Positions 36,815 to 46,149 of a stretch of 64,000 bases of DNA are shown here, piece after piece. A program made the position numbers and the translations under genes. Position 1 is the stretch's first letter, and each line of letters opens with the position of its first letter. The stretch comes from Candidatus Puniceispirillum sp. Lineage in GTDB: Bacteria > Pseudomonadota > Alphaproteobacteria > Caedimonadales > UBA1908. The notes beneath the pieces were generated by a model. The model saw only the letters and a list, made by a program, of their open reading frames with translations, did not search any database and was not told the origin of the DNA. The stretch spans positions 71,231 to 135,230 of the forward strand of contig PNJU01000006.1 in assembly GCA_013822015.1 (NCBI GenBank), given 5' to 3'.

Positions 36815-38113
36815 ATGGCGCGCTTTATTTTGGTCTTTGTGGGATTACTTTTGAGCCTGTGGCGCGCGCCCCTAGTGGAGGCGAGCGTGCCAGACCAGGA
36901 TAGGTGGGCGGCCCTTGGGAGGTGCGGGCCGTCAGGTGTTTACGGACACGTGTGTGATGGGCAAAGGCAATCAGCCGTCTTTTTCCACTGGCTGGCGTCG
37001 CTCACACCCGAGGGTTTTGATGCCCTCGAAAAGATGGTGCGCGGCCGGTTTCATGACCGAGATAAAATCGAAACTTGGACGGCGGCGCATACGTCGCATT
37101 TTGATTCCCAGGATTTGATCACTGCTCATAAATTGTGTGGCGGTTATGGGGATGTCCTCCCGCTTTTCCCCTATGTGAGGGGAGACACAGCCTTCCTGCA
37201 GGTGGCAGAGCGCGCGTGGGGTACACTAAGGCAGAACCACCACACATCCCCCCCTTGGCGAGAAGAGGCTTCCCGTCAGGAAAATAGGCGCGCCTTAAGA
37301 CAACTCCAAGACATGCCCCTTGAGCGCGCGCGCATCCTTGCAGACGCGGGCCTTGAGCCCGGTCAACTTAAGATGGTGCTGGAGGCAGCCTTTGACATGG
37401 ACATGGACCGCTTGCCCCTCTTGTGCGCTTTTTTGAAGGAACTACAACCAAAAAGTGTATACGGGGCCTTTGCGTCCCAGTGTGTGTTGAGGGGGGTGCG
37501 CGCCATGCCCTTGGAAAAGCTTTTGGAGCTTTCCCAAAAGCCCATGATCCCAGAAATGCGCCTGGAGCGCCTCAAAGAGGTAAAGTTCCTCAGGCCTATA
37601 CGCCTCTTCATCACTGTGTGCCCATGGTACGGGCAAGGTGAATCTAGCAGAATGCGCGCCTTTTTGCGGGAGGCTTTGCCCCATGAGGAAGGACTCGAGC
37701 CCCTGGCAAACACAAGCCTCCATCATCCCTATCTTGAATACGAATATCGGTTTAATGTGCATGCCCGTGAGGTGACGGGGGAGGATCTGGCGGTTTTTCA
37801 AACGCTCCTGGACGGGTGCGCTGCCGTGGAGATGAGTGCCATATGGGACACTTTTTTCTTTTTTCAGGACTTTCAAATGACGGCGTTCGCACAGAGAATC
37901 AACGCCATGGAGCTGACGCCTGCCCAGCGGCATGCAGCCTTCAAAAGTGAGTTCGGTCAGAGTTGGATTGCCTGGTACGAAAAGAAGTGTTTTGGCGAAA
38001 ACTGTGCGGGGGCGCTGGCGCGTTTTAAAGAACTTACCCTTGGCAAAACGAGGGAAGAAGCGTATGAGATAGCAAGGAAAATTACCTTTGAGAGCTTTGG
38101 GTCTTCTTTTTAA
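36815..38113 (+). CDS. Exported protein, function unknown (paralog B of a pair)
   Basis: A 432-residue protein preceded by a strong GAGGAGG site. The signal peptide is about 1-23 (ending APLVEA). The body is helical and cysteine-containing. Its N-terminal domain matches paralog A (QDRWAALGRCG, FFHWLASLTPEGFDALE, DSQDLITAHKLC) but it is about 200 residues shorter. No family is recognised. Its last 4 bases overlap the stop of the convergent ABC exporter gene. Confidence 0.72.
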   Translation: MARFILVFVGLLLSLWRAPLVEASVPDQDRWAALGRCGPSGVYGHVCDGQRQSAVFFHWLASLTPEGFDALEKMVRGRFHDRDKIETWTAAHTSHFDSQDLITAHKLCGGYGDVLPLFPYVRGDTAFLQVAERAWGTLRQNHHTSPPWREEASRQENRRALRQLQDMPLERARILADAGLEPGQLKMVLEAAFDMDMDRLPLLCAFLKELQPKSVYGAFASQCVLRGVRAMPLEKLLELSQKPMIPEMRLERLKEVKFLRPIRLFITVCPWYGQGESSRMRAFLREALPHEEGLEPLANTSLHHPYLEYEYRFNVHAREVTGEDLAVFQTLLDGCAAVEMSAIWDTFFFFQDFQMTAFAQRINAMELTPAQRHAAFKSEFGQSWIAWYEKKCFGENCAGALARFKELTLGKTREEAYEIARKITFESFGSSF

Positions 38114-39966
38114 AGCCGGTCTTCTTTCTTAAAATCACGCTTGGCAAGGCGGGCGTAGACGCCTCCCTTGGCCAAAAGCTGAGCGTGGGTGCCTTCCTCC
38201 ACAAGGCGGCCCTCGTCAATGACCAGGATACGGTCAGCCTTCTCAATGGTGGACAGACGGTGGGCAATGATGAGGCTTGTTTTGCCCTCCAAAAGGGTCT
38301 CAAGGGCCTCTTGGATATGGGCCTCGCTTTCCGTATCAAGGGCGTTGGTCGCCTCGTCGAGAAGCAGAATATCGCTCCCACGCAAAAAGGCTCTGGCCAG
38401 GGCTATGCGCTGACGCTGGCCGCCCGACAGGCGCACACCTCGCTCGCCAAGGGTTGTCTCATATCTTTGAGGAAGACTTGTGATGAAGCCGTGGGCGTGG
38501 GCAAGTTTGGCCGCTTCTTCAATGTCTTGGTGGTTGGGCACGCCCCACGCGCCAAAGGCGATATTCTTTTCAGCACTGGTGTTAAAGACAGCTGCCTCTT
38601 GGGGTACAACGGCAAAATGCCCGCGCACTTCCTCGGGAAGTAGATCCGTAAAGGGCACGCCGTCAACCAGGATGCGTCCCTGGGTCGGGTCATAAAGGCG
38701 CAGAAGTAATTGGAAAATCGTGCTTTTGCCGGCGCCACTGGGACCTACCAAGGCCACGCGCTCTCCCCGTTTGATCTGGAATGAGACGCCTTGAAGGGCA
38801 GGGGTGTCGGGGCGTGTGGGGTAAGAGAACGTCACGTTCTCAAAGGTGAGTGTCCCCTGGAAGGGCGTCAGCGCCCGAGGGGTCGCAGGAATAATGAGGC
38901 GTGGCTTTTCCTCAAAGATCTCAATGATGCGGTGCATGGCACCGGCGGCCGTTTGAATCTCACCGTAAACTTCTGACAGGGAGTTGAGTGAGCCTGCCGT
39001 GATGATGGCAAAAAAAACAAAGGAGGTGAGAGCGCCGGCGGAGAGGGTGCCGGCAATGACCGCGTGGCTGCCAATCCAAAGGACGGTGCTCACGCAGGAA
39101 AAGGCAAAGAAAATGACAACGCACACAAGGCCTGAGCGCATATGGATGCGGTTTTTGACAAGGGTCATTTTGCCTGCTAAAAGATCCGCAAAATCCTTAA
39201 GGCACGCTGTTTGTTTGCCAAAGATTTGGACCGCGGACATGGCGCCGAGGTACTCAGCCGCGTAAGCTTCCGATGATCCTTGGGCGTCTTGTACAAGGCG
39301 CGTCAGGCTCTTGACCCGGCGTCCCAAAAGCCAAATGGGTGACAAGATGACAGGGATAACCAGCAGCACAATGCCTGTCAGCCTCATGCTCGTCACGCAC
39401 ATCATGAAGAGCCCCCCAAAGAGCTGCAGGAGACTGCGCACAGCAACAGCGGCTGAGCTCGTGAAGAGCGTCAACAGGACGCTTGTGTCCGTATTGATGC
39501 GGGCAATGAGGTCTCCCGTGCGTGTCGTCTCAAAAAAACGCTGATCCAGGGTCATGAGATGGGCAAACAGCTGTCGCCTGATGTCATTGACCACCCGCTC
39601 TCCCAGCCACGAGGTTGTTGTGATGCGCAGGTACGCGTTCACCGCCAAGACGGCGCTGGCAATGAGAAAAAAGCCAAGGCCCTTATTCAAAAAATCAGCT
39701 GTATGACGGCTGGCCGCGTCCACAACAAAACGCAGCCCAAACCCAAAGGAGAGTACGGTCATTGCTGCAACGGTCAGGAGAAAGAGCGCTTTGAAAATGC
39801 TGCCGCGATAGGGCGCAAGAAAGAAGCGGATATAGGGGCCAAGGTTACCCTTTGGTGGTGGCGTTTTGCTGTCCTGCTTGCCCACAAGACGTAGCCTCTT
39901 TGCCCACTTGGAACAAAAAGCGTAAAGGGAGGATTCCTGGGGGCGAGGGAGGGGCTCTAGGGTCAT
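38110..39966 (-). CDS. MsbA-related ABC exporter (permease-ATPase fusion)
   Basis: A 618-residue half-transporter. The N-terminal cytosolic tail is followed by six transmembrane helices (about 50-345). The ATPase has Walker A GPSGAGKSTIFQLLLRLYD, signature LSGGQRQRIALARAF, Walker B DILLLDEATNALD and AHRLSTIEKAD. The sequence pattern (FFETTRTGDLIARINTDTSV, SSEAYAAEYLGAMSAVQIFG) fits the alphaproteobacterial MsbA-like lipid exporter group. It likely flips lipid A-core or another lipid, though drug export is possible. The stop is 7 bases beyond the ATG side of the DsbA-like gene on the same strand. Confidence 0.82.
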   Translation of the reverse strand: MTLEPLPRPQESSLYAFCSKWAKRLRLVGKQDSKTPPPKGNLGPYIRFFLAPYRGSIFKALFLLTVAAMTVLSFGFGLRFVVDAASRHTADFLNKGLGFFLIASAVLAVNAYLRITTTSWLGERVVNDIRRQLFAHLMTLDQRFFETTRTGDLIARINTDTSVLLTLFTSSAAVAVRSLLQLFGGLFMMCVTSMRLTGIVLLVIPVILSPIWLLGRRVKSLTRLVQDAQGSSEAYAAEYLGAMSAVQIFGKQTACLKDFADLLAGKMTLVKNRIHMRSGLVCVVIFFAFSCVSTVLWIGSHAVIAGTLSAGALTSFVFFAIITAGSLNSLSEVYGEIQTAAGAMHRIIEIFEEKPRLIIPATPRALTPFQGTLTFENVTFSYPTRPDTPALQGVSFQIKRGERVALVGPSGAGKSTIFQLLLRLYDPTQGRILVDGVPFTDLLPEEVRGHFAVVPQEAAVFNTSAEKNIAFGAWGVPNHQDIEEAAKLAHAHGFITSLPQRYETTLGERGVRLSGGQRQRIALARAFLRGSDILLLDEATNALDTESEAHIQEALETLLEGKTSLIIAHRLSTIEKADRILVIDEGRLVEEGTHAQLLAKGGVYARLAKRDFKKEDRL

Positions 39967-39973
39967 GCTTTTC

Positions 39974-40681
39974 CTACGCTGCTGGCGCAGTCTGCGCGTT
40001 CTGGCTAGGGGAAGACGCTTTGGCCTTTTCTCTGCTTAGCACGGAAGGTGTGCCCTTTTGCGGCGCGTCAGTCTTTGCTTTTGGTGCAATGAGGGACTCC
40101 AGTTTTTCAAAGCTTGGGCGGTAAGGGATGACAACACCGTTAATGATAAAAAATGGTGTGGCCTCAATTTTAAGGTTTTGCTCAGCTTTGATAAAATCCG
40201 CCGCCAGAGCCTCGCGCACTTTTTTATCGTTGACGATGCGTGAGACCTCCTCCACGGGCTTGCCGACAATAAAGGCCAGCTCTTTCACATATTCAGGCGT
40301 CATCCACTGATCCTGTTTTTCAAAGATCTTCGTGATGAGGGTTTGCTGCGTCATGACGGGTGAGGTGGCAATGAGGACGGCAGCCGCAAGGCCGTATTCG
40401 TCGGGTGAGAAAAAACGGAACGTGTAGCGCACAAGGCCCTTGTCGATGTACTTTTCTTTGAGCTTTGGCAGTGTTTTGAGGTGAAAATCCGCACAAAAAT
40501 GACACGTCATGGAAGAATATTCGATGATCTTGATGGGGGCATTTTCGCTGCCAAGGGAGATATCATAAGCGGTTGCAAGCACGCCTTGGGCCGGGGCATT
40601 GGCTGCACGGGATGTGTAGAGTCCACTCAAAACACTCAAAGCGAGCACGCTTGAAAAAAAGATCCGTTTTAAATGTTTCAT
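39974..40681 (-). CDS. DsbA-family thiol:disulphide oxidoreductase
   Basis: A 235-residue periplasmic protein. The signal peptide is followed by a thioredoxin-like fold with the active site TCHFCADFH (CxxC), a helical insert and the cis-proline region ATPFFIINGVVIPY. The Ala/Lys-rich tail is low complexity. It resembles the DsbA/Com1-type proteins common in Rickettsiales-like bacteria and would form or isomerise disulphides in exported cysteine-containing proteins such as those in this window. The ATG at 40681 is preferred over 40708 because it gives a standard signal peptide (MKHLKRIFFSSVLALSVL). Confidence 0.87.
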   Translation of the reverse strand: MKHLKRIFFSSVLALSVLSGLYTSRAANAPAQGVLATAYDISLGSENAPIKIIEYSSMTCHFCADFHLKTLPKLKEKYIDKGLVRYTFRFFSPDEYGLAAAVLIATSPVMTQQTLITKIFEKQDQWMTPEYVKELAFIVGKPVEEVSRIVNDKKVREALAADFIKAEQNLKIEATPFFIINGVVIPYRPSFEKLESLIAPKAKTDAPQKGTPSVLSREKAKASSPSQNAQTAPAA

Positions 40682-40856
40682 CTCAAAAGGCGCTGGGTTA
40701 CACTCCATGTTAAGGTTTACCCTAACTCTTTTTTTACGCCTTTGGAAGCGTCGTTAAGAAATTAGGGAACGTTTGTTAAGGAAAATTTTGAAGTTTGTCC
40801 GTTATGATGCCAGGGCAATGGGGAATCTGGGCATGAATGTAAGTAGGAGTACACCA

Positions 40857-41639
40857 ATGAAATCGAGAACTTTACTGTCAGCGTGGGCACTCTTGAGTTG
40901 CGCAAGCCTTGCCCATGGGTCGCCCGTTTCCTTGGGACATGGCCCCATTCCCCAGGAACAAGACAGTGAAAACAGCGACTTGCCCAAGGAAGATCAACTG
41001 GAAGGCATGAACCGTGTGTTCTTTGGTTTTAACCAACTTTTGGATGGTCTCTTCCTCAAGCCCCTTGCGCAGATTTATGATTTGGTTGTGGCGGATCCGG
41101 TGAAGGACCGGGTGAGTGATTTCATGGACAACATGGGCGAACCCGTCGTGTTTGTGAACGCGCTTTTGCAAGGCAAAGGCGAAGAAGCCGGGCGTACCTT
41201 TGGGCGCTTTACCATCAACAGCACCCTGGGTGTGGGCGGTCTTTTCAATGCGGCCTATGAGGTCGCGGGGCTCACACGCCACTATGAGGATTTTGGACAA
41301 ACCTTGGCGGTATGGGGCGTTGATTCAGGGCCATATTTGGTCGTCCCGTTCCTGGGGCCCTCTAGCTTTAGGGATCTCATTGGTACGGCCGTTGATATGG
41401 CCATGGATCCTGTGAACTATCTCTTTAGATCAAACCACCATAATGAGCTGCCTTGGATCCGCACAGGTGTGGACGCCGTGCGTAAGCGCCGCGATGTGCT
41501 TGCGGTGACCGACAGTCTCGAGAAGAATTCGTCAGATCTTTATAACAGCTACCGTGTTCTCTATGGACAAACACGTCTCTTCCAGATAAAGGATGGGAAT
41601 GTTGTTTACAAAGATACCCCTGTCTTATCGGAGGATTAA
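40857..41639 (+). CDS. mlaA: Outer-membrane lipid asymmetry protein MlaA (VacJ)
   Basis: A 260-residue protein with a lipoprotein-like signal (ALLSC). MlaA motifs are EGMNRVFFGFNQLLDGLFLKP, RVSDFMDNMGEPVVFVNALL, FGRFTINSTLGVGGLFN and EDFGQTLAVWGVDSGPYLV. It sits in the outer membrane and removes misplaced phospholipids from the outer leaflet, passing them to MlaC. The ATG at 40857 has TAGGAG upstream. mlaC follows 2 bases later. Confidence 0.93.
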   Translation: MKSRTLLSAWALLSCASLAHGSPVSLGHGPIPQEQDSENSDLPKEDQLEGMNRVFFGFNQLLDGLFLKPLAQIYDLVVADPVKDRVSDFMDNMGEPVVFVNALLQGKGEEAGRTFGRFTINSTLGVGGLFNAAYEVAGLTRHYEDFGQTLAVWGVDSGPYLVVPFLGPSSFRDLIGTAVDMAMDPVNYLFRSNHHNELPWIRTGVDAVRKRRDVLAVTDSLEKNSSDLYNSYRVLYGQTRLFQIKDGNVVYKDTPVLSED

Positions 41640-41641
41640 TT

Positions 41642-42277
41642 TTGAAGAAGTATATTTTGTGCCTAGCCGTCTTGCTTGGCACGTTTGACGTGCAGACCAC
41701 TTTTTGGGCAAATGCTGACCAAGTCGAATCCATGGACGCGGATTCTTATAAGGCGTTTGTGGAGCAAACAGGGAATGAAATCATCTCTGTGCTCGTACAC
41801 AAAGATGAGCCCATGTCTGAGCGCAAGAAGGCCTTTCGCGTGATTTTGCAGACAAAGTTCAGCGTTCCGTCCATTGCTAAGTTTGTCCTCGCCCGCCATT
41901 GGCGCGGGGCAAGTGATGCACAAAAGGCGCGTTACCTATCCTTGTTTGAAACAGCCATTGTGGAAAACTATGCGGCGCAGTTTGATAACTACGCAAACGA
42001 AAAGCTTGAGGTGACGGGTGCCCAGCCCACAGGTGATGGTGGCTTTCTTGTGACAAGTCGCATCTTGCGCCCATCGGGCGCTCAGCCCCTTCAAGTGGAC
42101 TGGAAAGTCTACGCGCAAAGCAAAAATGCTGACGCAGCAAAGAAAGTTGTTGATATTGTGGTAAACGGCGTCAGCATGAGCATCACACAGCGCTCTGAAT
42201 ACGCAAGCCTTTTGCAGCAAGCCGGCGGCAATATGGATGCCTTTTTGGATAATCTCGCTAAGAAATACGACGCCTAA
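41642..42277 (+). CDS. mlaC: Phospholipid-binding protein MlaC (Ttg2D)
   Basis: A 211-residue periplasmic shuttle protein. The signal peptide ends FWANA. Family marks are FSVPSIAKFVLARHWRGASDAQKARYL, here seen as FVLARHWRGASDAQ, with DWKVYAQ and KVVDIVVNGVSMSITQRSEY. The TTG start at 41642 follows GGAGGATTAAT. With MlaA it forms the outer half of the Mla pathway; the inner-membrane MlaFEDB part is not in the window. Confidence 0.9.
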   Translation: MKKYILCLAVLLGTFDVQTTFWANADQVESMDADSYKAFVEQTGNEIISVLVHKDEPMSERKKAFRVILQTKFSVPSIAKFVLARHWRGASDAQKARYLSLFETAIVENYAAQFDNYANEKLEVTGAQPTGDGGFLVTSRILRPSGAQPLQVDWKVYAQSKNADAAKKVVDIVVNGVSMSITQRSEYASLLQQAGGNMDAFLDNLAKKYDA

Positions 42278-42280
42278 AGC

Positions 42281-43402
42281 GTGCGTCAACAAAAGCCCCC
42301 TCAGGTTGTACGCGTCCTCGGGTTTATGAGCGGCACAAGTCTTGATGGGGTGGACGCAGCACTTCTGGAAACAGATGGCTTAGATGTCTTTTCTCCTTTG
42401 GGTCACGCTTTTGTGCCCTATCCAACGTCCCTTCAAAACGCCCTTCTTGATGTCATGGCGCGTCAAGGGGGCGCTGTTGCGCCGCCCATTCTCGAAAAAG
42501 AGACGCTCGCACACCAGATCACGCAGCTTCACCTTGAGGCGGCCCACATGATCCTGGCACAAACGGGTGTGGTGCCCCAGCTCGTGGGCTTTCACGGCCA
42601 AACCATCTACCATAATCCCCAGCGTCGCACGAGTATTCAACTGGGGGATCCTGTGCTTTTAAGCGAGATCCTGGGCGTGCCAGTGATCCATACTTTTCGC
42701 CAAAATGATTTGGACCATGGTGGGCAGGGGGCGCCCCTTGTGCCCATTTATCACGCAGCTCTGGCTGCGCGTGCGGCGCGTCCTTGCCTTTTTGTGAATG
42801 TGGGAGGGATTAGCAATCTCACCTGGTGCGGTGAAGAGGCGGATGGCCTCATTGCCTTTGACGCTGGACCCGCCAACGCGCCCCTCAATGACTGGACAAA
42901 GAAGCATTTTGGCGCCTGCTTTGACAGAGGTGGAGCCCTCGCGGCAAAAGGACGCGTCCACACGTCATACGTGGAAAAGTTCTTGAGTCACTCCTATTTT
43001 GCTGCGCCGCCTCCAAAGTCTTTGGACCGGGGAACCTTCGATTTCCGGACATTTCAGGATTTGTCCCCCCACGACGGTCTTGCAACCCTAACACGTCTTG
43101 TGGCAGAGGCGATTGTATTGAGTGCGTCCCACCTGCTGCCTGTCAAAGGCGTTTATGTGTGTGGGGGAGGGCGCCATAACCTGACCCTTCGCGCGCATTT
43201 GGAGGCGCTTTTTACCGTGCCTGTCCAAGACGTAGAGACTCTTGATGTAAATGGTGATTTTCTTGAAGCAGAAGCCTTTGCGTATCTGGCCAAGCGTGCT
43301 TATGACAGACTCCCCATAAGTTTTCCTGGTTCAACAGGTGTGTCCTATCCTGTGACAGGTGGGGTGTGTGCCTTCCCAAAAGACGCACAGAAGGTGCTTT
43401 GA
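42281..43402 (+). CDS. anmK: Anhydro-N-acetylmuramic acid kinase
   Basis: A 373-residue kinase of peptidoglycan recycling that phosphorylates and opens 1,6-anhydroMurNAc to MurNAc-6-phosphate. GFMSGTSLDGVDAALLETDG, VGFHGQTIYHNP, FRQNDLDHGGQGAPLVP, FVNVGGISNLTW and FDAGPANAPLNDW are the ATP- and sugar-binding motifs. GTG start 3 bases after mlaC. It works downstream of NagZ, present at 49238. Confidence 0.93.
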   Translation: MRQQKPPQVVRVLGFMSGTSLDGVDAALLETDGLDVFSPLGHAFVPYPTSLQNALLDVMARQGGAVAPPILEKETLAHQITQLHLEAAHMILAQTGVVPQLVGFHGQTIYHNPQRRTSIQLGDPVLLSEILGVPVIHTFRQNDLDHGGQGAPLVPIYHAALAARAARPCLFVNVGGISNLTWCGEEADGLIAFDAGPANAPLNDWTKKHFGACFDRGGALAAKGRVHTSYVEKFLSHSYFAAPPPKSLDRGTFDFRTFQDLSPHDGLATLTRLVAEAIVLSASHLLPVKGVYVCGGGRHNLTLRAHLEALFTVPVQDVETLDVNGDFLEAEAFAYLAKRAYDRLPISFPGSTGVSYPVTGGVCAFPKDAQKVL

Positions 43403-43486
43403 AATAATTTGTAACATTCCTGGCCTTGTTCTTTTTTGCACGTCCACGCCAATATCACCAATTATATCACAAGAAAGCGGATCACA

Positions 43487-44449
43487 ATGGTTATAGCTGG
43501 GCGAGAGACACGGGATTTTTTGAATCAAGAAGGCATACCTTGCCAAACGACGCTGCAGAAAAGCGGCAGTGTTGAGGGCGTGGGCATCCATTCCGGCGCA
43601 CCCGTTCAAGTCACTTTTCATCCTGCTTCTGAAAATACGGGTATTGTCTTTCGCCGCTCGGATGTTGCGCAAGAAGCGGGTGATATTCCAGCTTTGTGGC
43701 ACCTTGTGAACGATACGCGTATGAGCACAGGCCTTGTGAACGCCCAAGGTACAGGGATCTCCATGGTTGAGCACTGCATGGCAGCTGTCATGGGGCTTGA
43801 GATCGATAACCTTGTGATTGAGGTGTCTGGCCCTGAAATGCCCGTTCTCGACGGCAGTAGCGCCCCATACGTCAAAGTGCTCCAGGGGTGCGTGCTCCAA
43901 AGCCAACAAGCGCATCGCCGTTTTCTGAAAGTGTTGCAAGAGGTTGAGGTTCGGCGTGATGACGCCTATGTGCGGCTGTCTCCCGCAAGCCAGCTGACCC
44001 TTGATTTCTCCATCGATTTCTTTGGTGGTCGTGAAGGACTTGCCCCCCAAACCCACCACTTTGCCTGGACGCCTGGCGGTTTTTTGCGTGAAATCGCGTG
44101 TGCGCGCACCTTTGGGTTTTATGAGGACGCCCTCAAACTTCAGGCGGCCGGCCTTGCCAAGGGTGCGAGCCTTGACAATACCCTCGTCTACAAAGAAGGT
44201 CTTGTGATGAACGAGGGAGGTGAGCGTGTGTCCCAGGAAAGTGTGCGTCACAAAATCCTTGACGCGGTGGGGGATTTGGGTCTTGCAGGCTCGCCCATCA
44301 TTGGTGCATACACCTCCCATAACGGGGGTCATGCCATGAATAACGCTCTTCTGCATGCGCTATTTGAGTCTGAGGAAAATTACACCTATGACGCCGCCAC
44401 CAAGGCGCCCTACAGCACGTGGCAACCCTTTGCGGCCATCGCTATCTAA
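43487..44449 (+). CDS. lpxC: UDP-3-O-acyl-N-acetylglucosamine deacetylase
   Basis: A 320-residue zinc amidase for the committed step of lipid A synthesis. It carries the zinc ligand histidine in SMVEHCMAAVMGL, the HKILDAVGDLGLAG pair (His and Asp ligands) and the catalytic histidine in HNGGHAMNNALL. Two repeated alpha/beta domains give the usual length. The ATG at 43487 is chosen for family agreement, although the frame is open upstream to 43436. Confidence 0.94.
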   Translation: MVIAGRETRDFLNQEGIPCQTTLQKSGSVEGVGIHSGAPVQVTFHPASENTGIVFRRSDVAQEAGDIPALWHLVNDTRMSTGLVNAQGTGISMVEHCMAAVMGLEIDNLVIEVSGPEMPVLDGSSAPYVKVLQGCVLQSQQAHRRFLKVLQEVEVRRDDAYVRLSPASQLTLDFSIDFFGGREGLAPQTHHFAWTPGGFLREIACARTFGFYEDALKLQAAGLAKGASLDNTLVYKEGLVMNEGGERVSQESVRHKILDAVGDLGLAGSPIIGAYTSHNGGHAMNNALLHALFESEENYTYDAATKAPYSTWQPFAAIAI

Positions 44450-44482
44450 GGCCCTTAACAGTTTTACTCTTCTGTGAGTGAC

Positions 44483-44505
44483 AGGGGGGTATCCCCTCCT
44501 GTAAC
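44483..44505 (+). terminator. Hairpin after lpxC
   Basis: ACAGGGGGG pairs with CCCTCCTGT (one G-T pair). There is no T run after it, so it may be a processing or attenuation structure instead of a terminator. Confidence 0.3.
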
Positions 44506-44538
44506 CTTGTCCTACCTTGAAAAAACATGGGAGGCAAG

Positions 44539-45621
44539 ATGAGGAGGCTTGTGCGTGTGGTGTGCGTAAGTACGGCGCTGGGTGTGTTGTGTGGGTGTGG
44601 GGCGGATCTCTATGCTTCCGCACAAAGCAAAAATACAGCCGTCAGTCCCCAAATCCTTGATCATCCCTTGCGCGAGGATGAGTGGGAAACTCTAATAGAG
44701 ACAGCTCCCTTCTTTGAGGGGTACCGCCACCCCCTGACCCACGATGAAAAGTGTACCATTGCGAGCGCTCACGCTTTGCTGTCCCTGCCTGCTTCAAAGA
44801 TTAATCGCTCCATGGCAGAGTTTGAGGGAGATCAGCTTGTCATGGGCACGGGATGGGCTCTGGCAAAGACCTCCATTGTGGGGCAATTAGGAGATGAAAC
44901 GCCTATCCCTGAAGACTATCTCACCGTGTATCAAGTGCGTGCTATGGGGGAGCTTGGTCTTTTAGGGCGCGCGCTCAGCGACTGTGCAGAGGTGATGTTC
45001 CATAGGCTCTACGCAGATACCGTTGCGGGTCATCTTGAACTGGCCATTGCCCTGGAGGAGGCAGGGGAGCTCGTGCGTCACCTTGATGTGGAGGCTGCCC
45101 AAACATTTCTAGGGATTTTGCAACGGGATGCGCGCTGGAGTGCCGCTGATCCAAATCATTTGTCCGCAACAGCTGAGGCGGGAACCTCCGCGGCTCTTGT
45201 GACGGCGTTTGCAATGGCGCTTCAGGTGAAACGGGACACGCCTCCAAGGCCTGTTCAGAGCTATGCTTTAGAGGAGCTTACAAGTAAGTGGTACACCGTT
45301 GATGTCTCTTGCGAAGCCCGCCCTGATCTTGTGGGATCGGTGACGTGTGAAGAGCATATGTCGGTTTTACCCAGCGCGCGCTTTGCACGCGTGATTTACG
45401 AGCACCTTCCTTGGGCTGTGTATCTCCATCCAGCAACACTGCACATCGCTAAGCGCGTCACAAAACCAGGCGGGAGGATTGATTTTGGGGTTGCACACAG
45501 TGGCGCGCGCCTTGTGGCATACATGCTGCACAAAAGTGCGTGGCAAGGTGATGCGCAAATCACCAAGTTACTTGAGGGTTCACTGGGCAGGGGTGGGATT
45601 GACGTAGTGCTTCGCCCATAG
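44539..45621 (+). CDS. Putative lipoprotein, function unknown
   Basis: A 360-residue protein. The ATG at 44539 has GGGAGGC just upstream and gives a lipoprotein signal ending VLCGC (Cys20). The mature part is helical with several cysteines. The C-terminal region (GGRIDFGVAHSGARLVAYML) looks folded and is Gly-rich. No family is recognised. It lies alone between lpxC and the sdh operon. Confidence 0.68.
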   Translation: MRRLVRVVCVSTALGVLCGCGADLYASAQSKNTAVSPQILDHPLREDEWETLIETAPFFEGYRHPLTHDEKCTIASAHALLSLPASKINRSMAEFEGDQLVMGTGWALAKTSIVGQLGDETPIPEDYLTVYQVRAMGELGLLGRALSDCAEVMFHRLYADTVAGHLELAIALEEAGELVRHLDVEAAQTFLGILQRDARWSAADPNHLSATAEAGTSAALVTAFAMALQVKRDTPPRPVQSYALEELTSKWYTVDVSCEARPDLVGSVTCEEHMSVLPSARFARVIYEHLPWAVYLHPATLHIAKRVTKPGGRIDFGVAHSGARLVAYMLHKSAWQGDAQITKLLEGSLGRGGIDVVLRP

Positions 45622-45718
45622 GTGCTGGTCAAAGTACAACGGTCCTGGCCAAGCGCCTTGCGCATTTTGTAAAATTATAGGAAAATGCGACAGACTTATA
45701 TGTTAAGGGCTCATTTTC

Positions 45719-46135
45719 ATGAAACGCGCACGACCGCTTTCTCCCCATCTGCAGATCTATAAGCCTCAAATTACGTCAGTCCTATCCATCTTGCACCGCG
45801 TCATGGGCGTGGTGTTGAGTTTCGGTATGGTGGGCGTTGTGTTGTGGCTTCTTCTGCTGTCTTGTCATGACACCACTTGCGCCGGCGGCGTTGATTGGGA
45901 GACAAGCTCTGGGTGTTACGGCTGTTTCCAAGGCTTTTTTGGCGGCTTTTTCGGCACGCTGCTCTTGATGGGATTTTCCTTTGCTTTTTTCTATCACCTC
46001 TCCAACGGGGTGCGCCACCTTTTCTGGGACGCAGGACGGGGTTATAAGCTTGAAACAGCTGAGAAAAGTGGCCTGTTTGTGGTGGGAATCTCCCTGGTTT
46101 TAACAGCCCTTTTGTGGGCATCCATTCTTCTGTGA
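45719..46135 (+). CDS. sdhC: Succinate dehydrogenase cytochrome b556 subunit
   Basis: A 138-residue inner-membrane subunit with three transmembrane helices. The N-terminus RPLSPHLQIYKPQITSVLSI, the HRVMG motif (quinone site) and HLSNGVRHLFWD with the heme ligand histidine are diagnostic. It anchors the SdhAB dimer and reduces ubiquinone. First gene of sdhCDAB, with a short AT-rich leader upstream. Confidence 0.94.
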   Translation: MKRARPLSPHLQIYKPQITSVLSILHRVMGVVLSFGMVGVVLWLLLLSCHDTTCAGGVDWETSSGCYGCFQGFFGGFFGTLLLMGFSFAFFYHLSNGVRHLFWDAGRGYKLETAEKSGLFVVGISLVLTALLWASILL

Positions 46136-46149
46136 TGAAAGGAAAACAC

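Noticed and set aside
38110..39966. Calling this gene msbA outright
   Set aside because: It resembles MsbA-type exporters, but the substrate cannot be told from sequence and other lipid or drug exporters share the motifs.
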